A program made the translations under genes and the position numbers. From positions 186,001-250,000 of the forward strand of contig NZ_CP114015.1 in assembly GCF_026898095.1 (NCBI RefSeq): a stretch of DNA of 64,000 nucleotides. Reading direction: 5' to 3'. Each line of letters begins with the position of its first letter. The stretch's first letter is position 1. This document shows, piece after piece, positions 40,190-48,230 of this stretch. This stretch comes from Arthrobacter sp. ATA002 (GTDB lineage: Bacteria; Actinomycetota; Actinomycetes; Actinomycetales; Micrococcaceae). The notes below the pieces were generated by a model. The model worked only from the letters and a program-made list of their open reading frames with translations, searched no databases and was not told where the DNA came from.

Positions 40190-40880
40190 AGTAGACGCTC
40201 CCTCCCTGCTGTTGTTTGTATCGGAACGGTAATGCTCAGCTAGTCCCAGGAGCCCTGAATCAGCTGCTGCGGCGTGATCGGAGACATCCGCGAGGAACTT
40301 ATTCAGCAATGGACGGGCCGTAACTGGTCTTGTTAAATGTCGAGAACGCCTCCGTGGTGCTGAACAGTTCAACGCGGAGTAGCTGGCGTTCAACCTGAGA
40401 GTTCTGTACCTGGCTCCCGAAAAGGGTCTGGATATGATCCCATTCCCCTCACAGCGGAGGAAATTGGGCGCCGGGAGGCGGTGGAGGTGCATAGGGTTTC
40501 ATGGCTGACATATGCGCCCGATGAACCCTTCAGGAGTTCAGTTAATCAGCCAGGTTCTGCCGCCGGGGCGACAAACCCTGAACAGCTCATCGGCCCTCTC
40601 CTGATGATGAGGAGCGATCACTCCGACACGGGAGAAAACGATGTTGAAGGATGCATCGGGGAAGGGGAGGGCTGCGAAGTTCGCCACTACCACTGGAGGC
40701 TGGCGGCCCGGGCATCCGCAAGACGCTTACCCTCATCGATCAGCTCCAGCATCAGATCGTATGCGGCCACCTCCGCCCCGGTGTCAACGGGCGGTACCGC
40801 AGCGTTGCCGGTTCCTGCCACGACATCCAACACGTGATCCCGGCTGCATACGCGGCAGTCCTTTACGAGTGGGGGCCAAG
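40190..40880 (-). pseudogene. Decayed class I SAM-dependent methyltransferase
   Basis: Read on the minus strand in shifting frames, this stretch gives HVLDVVAGTGNAAVPPVDTG (SAM-binding motif I), LMLELIDEGKRLADARA, ANFAALPFPDASFNIVFSRV, HHQERADELFRVCRPGG, TPEGFIGR, MKPYAPPPPPGAQFPPL and FSTTEAFSTFNKTSYGPS. This is the order of UbiE-like methyltransferases. The frame changes at least twice. Stop codons stand where Trp is expected (SLQW followed by TAG, LIN followed by TGA, PPL followed by TGA). The first 30-40 residues are missing and no start is seen. Unlike the single shifts elsewhere, this is real decay. Ends are approximate. Confidence 0.8.
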
Positions 40881-40923
40881 GACGGGAATCATCTTCATTG
40901 GCTACGGAAGTATAGTTCCCCAG

Positions 40924-40970
40924 CGCCTACCGGACTCTTGCTGTCGAGCCTCGCTGAGCAGCCGGTAGGC
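40924..40970 (-). terminator. Inverted repeat downstream of the GH18-like gene
   Basis: GCCTACCGG (40924-40932) and CCGGTAGGC (40962-40970) separated by 29 bases, starting 12 bases after the stop of the minus-strand polysaccharide operon. The loop is long and there is no T tract, so this is a weak terminator candidate. Confidence 0.35.
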
Positions 40971-40981
40971 TCAGGTCGGCA

Positions 40982-42162
40982 TCAGAAGCGAGGGGTGGGG
41001 GTCACGGTGATGCCCTCGACCGCCGCACCGGCCCTGGCATTGGCCAAAAGCCATGTGCGTGCCTCGCCATGTCCCGAGAGCACGAAGCCGCCTTCGGGGA
41101 CGCGGGTTCCGGTCGTAAATTCACCGACCTGGCGGTCGTTGATCAGACTGACCTTGCCGCCCGTCACGGTCACCTCGCAGCCGATCGGGTTGGTGGACGT
41201 GGTTGGCACCCTGTCTGTGTAGGCCACCAGGGCATTGAGTTCGAGAGCGATGTCGATGCCTGACAGCGGATAGGAGGCCGAGCCGATCTTCACCACGGGC
41301 CCGGGAGGCTGAGCCAGCGCGGGCGGCAGGGCCGAGGGCATCGGCTGCTCGGGAATGACGTTGCCCAGGACGAGCGGGGCCAACTGCTTGGCAAAGGCCC
41401 ACCCCCGGTCGGAATCGGTCTTGTGCTGCCACAGGAATGCCCCCCGGATCGTTGGGAACTCCTTCTCGATCGCCCGCCAGGCAGTGCGGATCTGATCGAT
41501 CGAGGAGTAGTTCTCCATGTTTTCCATGCCGAAGCCCACGACGATCTTGCTCGCGTCCCCGCCGGCCACGTTCAGCACCCAGTCGCGCGTGGTGGCAATG
41601 ATGTATTCCGGGTCGGCGAGCCCCGTGCCGTCGTAGAACTGTGGCCCGGCGTAGGTCATGAGGTCCCTCGACAGGGCCTCGCGGATCATCGCCTTGTCCT
41701 CTGCCTTCCAAGGGGCAGGCGGGGACGTGATGCCGAAGTCCTGGCCGAACCGGCGCTTCAGCTCCGTGAACATCCACAGATACTCGGCCGTGTTCGGCGT
41801 GGCCTCGGCCTCGAAGGTATTGAAGTCGACCCCGTCGATCACGGGGCTGGTCAGGGTGCCACCGAGCTCCGCGTTGATGCGCACGACGCTGTCCACGAAG
41901 CGCTGGCTCACCGACCGTGAGGAGAAGTCAATTCCCTGGCCCGCGCCCCCGTGGAGAGCACGACACGCTGACCCCGGGCACGGACGGTCCTGATGTCGGC
42001 GTCGATGTCGTTCATGCCCCACCCGATCCCCCCTGCGTCACCCGACCGGCCGGCGGCGAACAGGTAGAGCACGTTGTACGACTGCGGGACCTGTGTGAGT
42101 CGGATGTCAGCGTTCCAGCGCGTCCAGTAGACGGCGTTGACCTTGCTGGGCAGCTTGGTCAC
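40982..42162 (-). CDS. GH18-like (chitinase-fold) protein with C-terminal beta domain (frameshifted)
   Basis: About 393 residues from GTG 42162, with AAGGA upstream. The N-terminal 280 residues follow the GH18 barrel: VNAVYWTRWN, a strand ending in QRVVLSTGGAGQG (after repairing the C run 41946-41950), IDGVDFNTFEAEA in place of DGxDxDxE, DLMTYAGPQFYDG and GAFLWQHKTDSD. The catalytic Glu is offset from the usual spacing, so activity is uncertain. The last 100 residues (CEVTVTGGKVSLINDRQVGE, RVPEGGFVLSGHGEARTWLL) resemble the N-terminal part of phosphodiester glycosidases (NAGPA/DUF2233). No signal peptide is seen. It is the last gene of the polysaccharide cluster, 45 bases after the deacetylase. 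Confidence 0.72.
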
Positions 42163-42207
42163 AAGAGATTCCTTCGCGTTCCGGTTCGGACGGGCACCGG
42201 GATCTCT

Positions 42208-43035
42208 TCAGCCGTACATCTCGAGCACGCCACCCGTAGTATCCTCGCGCATCTCCGTGGTGGCACACAGGCTCCTCTCGTTCATCGCATCCACGATGGG
42301 TTGGAGTGCGTCGACCGAGTTGAGCGTCGCCTGTCCTTGGCCGTCATGCATCGTGATGATCGAGTCGGCCCGCATCCTTTGGACCGTGGCATCGATGATC
42401 TCCTGGGTGGTCGCGCCCTCGTAGTCTTGGGTATCCACGATGTTGTCCTCTTCGTGGTACCCCCAGGGCATCACGAGACGCAGGTCGAGCTCTTGTGCCA
42501 CCTCGTCCACCTGCTTGTTGATCGCACCGTAGGGCGGGCGGTAGAGCGTCGGGCGAGGGGCGCCAGCAGCGATCAGGGCCTCGTTCGTCCGCTCCAACTC
42601 ACTACGCACCCACGCGGGACTCCAGGTCTGCTTGGTGCCGTCGGGCAATTCTCCGGTCATCATGTTGGCGTGGTCCCAGGAGTGGTTGCCGATGACATGG
42701 CCCTCGGCAAGGGCACGGGTAACAGTGTGCTCGCGCCCCTTGATTCTTTGACCGTTCCAGAAGAAGACGGCGTCGATGCGGAAGCCATCGAGCGCGTCGA
42801 GCACCCTCTCGGTGTTCTCGCGCGGGCCGTCATCGAAGGTGAAGGTGACGTGGCCGCCCGAGCAGTCGTTGTCCAGCGGGCGCTCCGTGATCGGATCGCT
42901 CCGGGTTGTGGCGGTGGTGGCGGCAAACGCTGAGCCGGAGTGATCCTGGATGACCACCTGGAACGTCCCGGCGAGGGCGACGGCAGCAGCCGCCGAAGCG
43001 GCTACTGCAGTTATCCCGCGGCGTGTCAGAGTCAC
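42208..43035 (-). CDS. Secreted polysaccharide deacetylase (NodB domain)
   Basis: 275 residues from GTG 43035, which overlaps the stop of the upstream GT39-like gene as GTGA. A signal or anchor helix (TAVAASAAAAVALAGTF) precedes the NodB domain from about residue 60. Motifs: VTFTFDDGPREN (catalytic and metal Asp), GHVIGNHSWDHANM (metal His pair), LYRPPYGAINKQ, and ITMHDGQ with the catalytic His. The usual Trp of motif 4 is missing in IVDTQDYEG. It likely removes N-acetyl groups from an exported amino-sugar polymer, as IcaB/PgaB does. Confidence 0.88.
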   Translation of the reverse strand: MTLTRRGITAVAASAAAAVALAGTFQVVIQDHSGSAFAATTATTRSDPITERPLDNDCSGGHVTFTFDDGPRENTERVLDALDGFRIDAVFFWNGQRIKGREHTVTRALAEGHVIGNHSWDHANMMTGELPDGTKQTWSPAWVRSELERTNEALIAAGAPRPTLYRPPYGAINKQVDEVAQELDLRLVMPWGYHEEDNIVDTQDYEGATTQEIIDATVQRMRADSIITMHDGQGQATLNSVDALQPIVDAMNERSLCATTEMREDTTGGVLEMYG

Positions 43036-44528
43036 TCTGCTCCCTTCTTGGTGAAGACGAGCCACATGTCAGCGTCTGAATGAGCACCGGCAGGCATGGT
43101 GGCGGTGAGCTCGTAGTATGCGCTGTCCCGGAGAGCTTGAAGCAGTACGGCCTGTCCTGCGTCCTGATCGGGTTCCCCGGTGCTGGCAGAGCGAAGGATG
43201 ACGGACTGGAAGCTTTGATTCTCCACAGCCACCCTGATGGCTCCCTCGCCCTGGGGATAGAGGGAGAAGGTCGTCTCCCAGGTGATCTCGGGGCGATCGC
43301 GCAGATGGTACTTCAGGGAGTCCGACGCCGAGGAGATGTAGACACCCGGCCTGGCATCGTCCTCGATAACATCCACGACGGGCTGGACGCTGACCCAGGA
43401 GTTGTACATGGTATCCGAGCGGGAGACCCCGAACAGCAGCGTCGTAGATAGCAGCACCACCACCGGGAGCAGCTTCCATGTGCGCCTGGACAGCTTCGCC
43501 AGTGCGTAGCCGGCCAGGGGTGCCAGGAAGAGCGCGGCGTACGCCAGGTGCTTGTCGAAGGAGAAACCCTCGCCCAGGACCAGTTGCGCGGCGGGTAGCG
43601 CCAGGCCGCCGCCGAACAGCACCAGCGCCACCAGTGCGTGCCGCGGCCCTCGGCGGGCCAGCAGCAGTCCTCCCACCAGTGCGATGAGGATGAGGATGCC
43701 GATGTCGAGCACCAGCCATGCCACCAACTCGTCCGTCGAGTGTGGGCTGAACACGCTTCGATCGGTCAGGGATGTGACACCCGCGCCGATCTGATCCGAC
43801 CAGGCGAGCCAGGCGGCACCAGGGACGGCCACGGCGATGACGCCCGCGAGCGCTGCGCGCCAGCGTGGCGAGGCCAAGAACACCACGACGAGCACGACCG
43901 GGATGAAGATCGCGCCCGAGTACTTCATGACAGGGACCAGGCCGAGGATGATTCCGGTGGCCACGGCTGACATCCAGCCCGTCTGGACGCCTGTCCAGAC
44001 GGCGGCAGCGAGCATGGCGATGACCAGGGCGTCGAAGGTGGCCAGGGCACCCGCGAACACCACGGGACCCGTCAGCGCGAAGACGGTAGCCGCGAGTATG
44101 CCCTCACTCCGGTACCCCAGGTAGGCCAGCGTCCGGTAGACGAGGATGGTCGCCGCCAGCACGCAGAGCAGGCTGAAGCCCCGGACCAGCAGGAGCCCTC
44201 CGATGGTGTCCAGCACGGCAGCGAACACGGGGTAGACGAACGGCACGCCGGGAAACGAGTCGCCGTACGTCTCGACGCCGTCGCCCGTCAACCAGTGCTT
44301 GAGGTAGTCGTGCCCTGCGTTGATGTAGAGCGCTTCATCGATGAAGGCGGTGTTGGACAGCCGCAGGCTGAGTACGGACAACAGTGCCAGCAGCACGATC
44401 AGCGGGGTGCGGCCCACCCAGCGTCGTGTGCTCTCGACCTGCAGCTTGGGCGGCAGGGCCTGACTGACGGCCTCGTTCCACGTCGGCCGATGGTACCCGT
44501 CGGCCGGACGGTTGAGGGTGTCTGTCAT
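43032..44528 (-). CDS. GT39/ArnT-like polytopic glycosyltransferase
   Basis: 498 residues with about 10-12 hydrophobic helices. The first outer loop contains NTAFIDEALYINAGHDYLKH, where the Asp-Glu pair matches the catalytic acidic residues of GT-C enzymes such as ArnT and PMT. The last 110 residues form an outside domain. Such enzymes use a polyprenyl-phosphate sugar. Within this cluster it could add a sugar to, or help export, the polymer. ATGA overlap with the 55-aa gene and GTGA overlap with the deacetylase indicate one operon. Confidence 0.8.
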   Translation of the reverse strand: MTDTLNRPADGYHRPTWNEAVSQALPPKLQVESTRRWVGRTPLIVLLALLSVLSLRLSNTAFIDEALYINAGHDYLKHWLTGDGVETYGDSFPGVPFVYPVFAAVLDTIGGLLLVRGFSLLCVLAATILVYRTLAYLGYRSEGILAATVFALTGPVVFAGALATFDALVIAMLAAAVWTGVQTGWMSAVATGIILGLVPVMKYSGAIFIPVVLVVVFLASPRWRAALAGVIAVAVPGAAWLAWSDQIGAGVTSLTDRSVFSPHSTDELVAWLVLDIGILILIALVGGLLLARRGPRHALVALVLFGGGLALPAAQLVLGEGFSFDKHLAYAALFLAPLAGYALAKLSRRTWKLLPVVVLLSTTLLFGVSRSDTMYNSWVSVQPVVDVIEDDARPGVYISSASDSLKYHLRDRPEITWETTFSLYPQGEGAIRVAVENQSFQSVILRSASTGEPDQDAGQAVLLQALRDSAYYELTATMPAGAHSDADMWLVFTKKGAE

Positions 44529-44692
44529 GAGCGCTTCCTCCTCGGAGGCAGAGTGGCATCGTGTTCGTGCTTGGGCAGGATGCGGCGCACGGCGATGCCG
44601 AGGACCGCCAGTGTGAGAACCGTCAGCGCGGCCACGCCGGCCATGAAGCCGTTGTGGGTGACCTCCTCGAGGAGGCCCAGGAATGTGTCCAT
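44525..44692 (-). CDS. 55-residue membrane protein, possible synthase partner
   Basis: MDTFLGLLEEVTHNGFMAGV, then one membrane helix (AALTVLTLAVLGIAV) and a basic tail RRILPKHEH...RRKRS. ATG 44692 overlaps the GT2 stop (ATGA), and its stop overlaps the GT39-like start (ATGA). By position and size it could be the small partner of a processive synthase, like IcaD or PgaD, but there is no sequence motif to prove it. Confidence 0.7.
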   Translation of the reverse strand: MDTFLGLLEEVTHNGFMAGVAALTVLTLAVLGIAVRRILPKHEHDATLPPRRKRS

Positions 44693-45936
44693 CAGGTCAA
44701 CCACTCTTTCTCGCCGCCGCGCAGTGCAAGGCGAAGTGCCTTCCAGTACGCGATCGACTGGTAGGCCTCGTAGATCCACAGCGGGATGATGAGAGTGGCG
44801 TAGATTCGCGCCCTCCACCCTGCGTCCCAGGTGGCCACCAACTGGTCGAGCATGAACACCGGAATGATGAGCAGCCAGAACGGATGGAAAGCCACCTCCT
44901 CGAAGATCAGGGCATAGCTCCAGATCATCAGCATCAGCACCGGGATGATGGTGCGGAAGTAGGTCCATGCCTGTACCGCCCACGCCTTGCGGGTGTGTTC
45001 CACGAATCCATAGGTGAACAGGGTCTCCAGCGTCCCCCGCTGCCACCGCAGTCGTTGGATTCTCCAATCGCGCCACGTCGGCATCACGTCGGTGTCGACG
45101 ATGCAATCTGCGGCGCACCGCGGGTCGTAGCCCACACGCTTCAGTGCCACGGTCAGCTCGTAATCCTCCGTGAGGGAGGACTCGTCATACACCAGTCCCT
45201 TCACTCCGGGAATGACGCTGCTGCCGCGCATCTGGGCCACCTTGCGCAGTGCTTCCACTGTGAAGATGGTGGCTGCGCCCGACAGCACGTGGATGCGCCC
45301 AGCACGGCGGTGCACCGAGCGCAGGCCCTGGGTGTATTCGATCTTCTGCAGCAGGGCCACGCGCGACGGGTGGTCGGCGGCCAGGTAGGAGCCGCTGATC
45401 CCACCCCGTAGCGGCCAGTGCTCGAAGTAGGCCATGCCGGCAGCGACGAAGTCGCGATTGAGACGGCTGTCCGCATCCATCATCAGCACGACATCATGAG
45501 GCTGGAGACCAGGGAGGACCATGGCGAGCCCCTGATTGAGCGCCCCCGCCTTCTTGGCGGTGTTGTCCCAGGTTTCCAGAACTTCCACCCCCATGGCTTT
45601 GGCGATGTCCACGGTGCCGTCGGTGCAGTTGTCTGCCGCCACGAGGATCTGGTCGGGGGCCTGAGTCTGGCGACGCAGGCTGTCGATCGTCTGTGCGATC
45701 CCGATCTCCTCGTTGTGGGCAGGGATGATCGCAATCACTCGTACAGGCGACCGGGGCTCCTCGACTGCCTGCGCGAGCGGCTTCCGGCGGAGGTCGTTGC
45801 TCAGTTTCACGACGGACCCCCGTGCTGGACTTCCGCGCAACGGCGACAGGTTCCCCTGGACAGCTCGTGCTCCGTCTGGGACTGCTCCTGCGGCTCGGGG
45901 GACGACAGGGCAGGGGGCGCCTCTGGTGGCAGTCAT
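44692..45936 (-). CDS. Processive family-2 glycosyltransferase (PgaC/IcaA-like polysaccharide synthase)
   Basis: 414 residues from ATG 45936, with AGGAGGAG upstream. The GT2 catalytic set is complete: VIAIIPAHNEEIGIAQTIDS, VAADNCTDGT, DVVLMMDADSRLN (DxD), DESSLTEDYELTVAL (TED) and IQRLRWQRGTLETLF (QxxRW). C-terminal membrane helices (TIIPVLMLMIWSYALIFEEV, then VFMLDQLVATW and IYATLIIPLWIYEAY) form the export channel. QxxRW marks processive enzymes: PNAG, hyaluronan, cellulose or chitin synthases. The deacetylase two genes on favours an N-acetylglucosamine polymer. The frame stays open up to 46221, but that part is unlike any GT. Confidence 0.87.
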   Translation of the reverse strand: MTATRGAPCPVVPRAAGAVPDGARAVQGNLSPLRGSPARGSVVKLSNDLRRKPLAQAVEEPRSPVRVIAIIPAHNEEIGIAQTIDSLRRQTQAPDQILVAADNCTDGTVDIAKAMGVEVLETWDNTAKKAGALNQGLAMVLPGLQPHDVVLMMDADSRLNRDFVAAGMAYFEHWPLRGGISGSYLAADHPSRVALLQKIEYTQGLRSVHRRAGRIHVLSGAATIFTVEALRKVAQMRGSSVIPGVKGLVYDESSLTEDYELTVALKRVGYDPRCAADCIVDTDVMPTWRDWRIQRLRWQRGTLETLFTYGFVEHTRKAWAVQAWTYFRTIIPVLMLMIWSYALIFEEVAFHPFWLLIIPVFMLDQLVATWDAGWRARIYATLIIPLWIYEAYQSIAYWKALRLALRGGEKEWLT

Positions 45937-46612
45937 GACTGCTGCTCCTCCTGAAGTGGAGCCAGAAGCACGCGGCTGGTGGTGTGGTGGATGTGATGGA
46001 TGATCAGCAGCGTTGGAAGCGCCATAGCTTTTGGCTCGTGCTCCTGCGGTGACAGCCCGTCGGTCGGTTCTGAACCGTTGACGAAGTTCGATGATAACGG
46101 CTACATCGAAGTCAAAATCGGCTTCTGCAATCGGTGCGGCTTGCGGACCGTCGCCGTGAACGGTCCCGGTGATTTCCCCGGCGGCTTCCAGCAGATGGAA
46201 ACGCAATTCTTGCAGAGTCACGGCCGCACCCCCCTTGTCTGGTCAAAGAAAACTGGTCATCCTCCGTGTGGATGATCCGCACGAAGGCGTCGACCGGGGC
46301 CCTGCCGTGGGCAGGGCATATGCCGCTGGTTAACGCAGTGGCGGGAATTCGAACCTGCGGCCCGGAGCACTGCAGGTGATTGCTGCTCTGAATGCTCCGC
46401 AGCCTCTGGCTAGACTTTGGTGTCCGAATCGACCAGTTCAGGCTAGGAAAACGGTCGCCGCCCGGCACGCGTAACAGCTACTGGTTCCACTCCCGGTAAC
46501 TCTCGGCAGGACACCTAGCGCCGGCGTCAGCGGCTTCTAAAGACAAGTAGTCCGGTGCCGTGACCGGATTCCGGATTGGTGTTCGGGGGAACAAATCACG
46601 CGCACGTGAAAC
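45937..46612. other. Region between the polysaccharide operon and cwlM
   Basis: About 680 bases. 45937-46221 is open on the minus strand in frame with the GT2 gene (TLQELRFHLLEAAGEITGTV) and could encode a small protein or an N-terminal extension, but no start site supports it. 46340-46358 is similar to a tRNA T arm (minus strand GCAGGTTCGAATTCCCGCC), perhaps a remnant or attachment site. The promoter of the polysaccharide operon must lie here. Nothing else can be assigned. Confidence 0.4.
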
Positions 46613-46650
46613 AGCGGCGGCACCTCCCGTGGGAGATGCCGCCGCCGCTG
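46613..46650 (-). terminator. Terminator hairpin after cwlM
   Basis: A long GC stem (AGCGGCGGCA...CTCCC with GGGAG...TGCCGCCGCCGCT, with small mismatches) starting 20 bases after the cwlM stop. There is no clear T tract. Confidence 0.55.
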
Positions 46651-46670
46651 CGTGTTCGGTGGGGCCTGGC

Positions 46671-47867
46671 CTAGAGTCCGGCTACGCGCCGTTCCTCCGG
46701 CTCCTCAGCGGGGTTGAACCGGATCACGTCGTCTAGGGCCAGTGTGCCGGTGGGCTGGTCTTCTTCCTCGAGCAGGTAGAGCCGCTGGATGCCGATCACG
46801 ATGGCATCGGCCACCGTCTGGCGGAAAACGGGATCGGCGAGCCGTTCCGCATCGCCGCGGTTACTCAGGTACCCCAGGTCCAAGCCGACGGAGGGAATGC
46901 CGGACAGCTTCAGGGTGTCCCAGGTCCGTCCGTGGACGCCCAGGCTGTCCATTCCCGTGCGTGCTCCCAGCTCCTTCATCAGGAGGATGGCGGCCCGGTG
47001 GCCAATGGGGGAACGCGGCTCACCGGTTCCGGGCAGGCCCCAGTAGAAGGCGGCGATGCCGGAGGCGGCTTCCTGGTTCAGCCAGTCGCAGTGAAGGTCC
47101 AGGCTGAGGCTGGGCACCCGTTCGCCGTCGGGCTCGATCCCGGTGGCTGCGGACGTGCGGGTGACGACCCGGGCACCGAATTCCCGAAGGATGCGTTCCA
47201 CCCGCCGGCAGATGTCCGCGGCGACCAGCGCCTCGGTCAGCGGCTCGGAGGTCAGCCGTTCGACGGCGTGGGGGGAGGCCAGCTCCGACGTGCCGCCGCT
47301 GAGCGCGATCAGCCGGCCGCGCAGGGCGGTGGTGGAGCGGTCCAGCCGCTCGTAGTCGCGCAGGGCAAACGCCTGGCTTGGCGTAATGGCACGGTTGACC
47401 CGAGCCATGGCCCGCATGGTGGCTTCGTCACAGACACCGCTGCCGGGGATGCCCAGGTTCTGCTGGAGCTCGGCGACGGCGTAGCGGGTGCGGACGTTGA
47501 ACTCACCGTCAATGTGGCCGTAGTAGAACCCGAGGTGCGAAAGGTGGCGCTGGAGTTCGGCGACATCGTCGCCGCGGGCCGGCGGTTCACCTTCGACGAA
47601 AGCCAGGGTGCGGTCTCCGAACCGGAACTGTGCGTCGGCCAGGGCCCGCAGGGTGTCGGGGCCTGCGACGCCGTCGACAATCAGGCCGCGGCTCTGCTGG
47701 AAGGAGCGGACGGCGGCGTCGACGTGGTCGTCGAAAAGGGTGGGATTGGTGACGGAGTCCGGAGCCAGGTAGGACATGGAGATGCCGGCACGCAGCAACG
47801 CTTCACGAAGCGAGACTACGGGCCGGCCGGCGTCCGTTCTCCGCAGGGTTTCTCCTGCCGAGTGCAT
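46671..47867 (-). CDS. cwlM: CwlM-like amidase-fold protein with two peptidoglycan-binding domains
   Basis: 398 residues. Two PG_binding_1 domains (about 15-80 and 95-165; VDAAVRSFQQSRGLIVDGVA, VRTRYAVAELQQNLGIPGSG) precede an Amidase_3 domain (about 185-380). The first zinc motif, normally DPGHGG, is LIALSGGTSEL, and the second ligand Glu is not evident, although DLHCDW keeps a His. It is therefore probably non-catalytic. In mycobacteria the CwlM homologue, next to trxB-trxA, is phosphorylated by PknB and activates MurA; the same gene order here supports that role. It starts 10 bases after trxA. Confidence 0.88.
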   Translation of the reverse strand: MHSAGETLRRTDAGRPVVSLREALLRAGISMSYLAPDSVTNPTLFDDHVDAAVRSFQQSRGLIVDGVAGPDTLRALADAQFRFGDRTLAFVEGEPPARGDDVAELQRHLSHLGFYYGHIDGEFNVRTRYAVAELQQNLGIPGSGVCDEATMRAMARVNRAITPSQAFALRDYERLDRSTTALRGRLIALSGGTSELASPHAVERLTSEPLTEALVAADICRRVERILREFGARVVTRTSAATGIEPDGERVPSLSLDLHCDWLNQEAASGIAAFYWGLPGTGEPRSPIGHRAAILLMKELGARTGMDSLGVHGRTWDTLKLSGIPSVGLDLGYLSNRGDAERLADPVFRQTVADAIVIGIQRLYLLEEEDQPTGTLALDDVIRFNPAEEPEERRVAGL

Positions 47868-47877
47868 GGTCTTGTCT

Positions 47878-48203
47878 TTACTTCAGGAACGCCGCGAATT
47901 CCTGCTCCAGGACCTGCTTCGGCTTCGCGCCGATGGATGTGGCAGCCACCTCGCCGCCCTGGAAAACGTAAACGGCGGGGATGGACGTGATCCCGTACTT
48001 GGCTGCGATGGCCGGGTTGTCATCCACATTTACCTTCACGACGTCCACCTTGTCGGCATACTGTGCCGCGATGTCGTCGAGGATGGGGAGAGCATACGGC
48101 ACGGGCCGCACCATTCAGCCCAAAAATCGACAATGACCGGCTTGTCTGCCGTGAGGACATCCGCTCCAAAGGAAGCGTCGGTTACATCTTTCGCGTTGCT
48201 CAT
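47878..48203 (-). CDS. trxA: Thioredoxin (frameshifted)
   Basis: 108 residues when one C is restored at 48084-48087. [20 protein letters not shown], then [18 protein letters not shown] with the active-site CGPC, joined to [19 protein letters not shown] and [15 protein letters not shown] with the cis-Pro. The break falls just after the active site, so an uncorrected gene would make no functional protein. It is reduced by TrxB, encoded 27 bases upstream. Confidence 0.93.
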
Positions 48204-48230
48204 ATTGTTGCTCCTAAGAGGTTTTGGATC

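Noticed and set aside
46000-46275. Plus-strand frame of 91 codons with several cysteines (SCSCGD, FCNRCG)
   Set aside because: No ribosome site, no known family, and it overlaps a minus-strand open stretch upstream of the GT2 gene; cannot be supported.
46595-46613. Possible tenth parS site (GCGCACGTGAAACA)
   Set aside because: Only the right half matches parS and the left half is unrelated; too weak to list.
38349-46670. Prophage or transposon as origin of the accessory block
   Set aside because: No integrase, transposase or phage gene and no terminal repeats were found; only a doubtful tRNA-like remnant.
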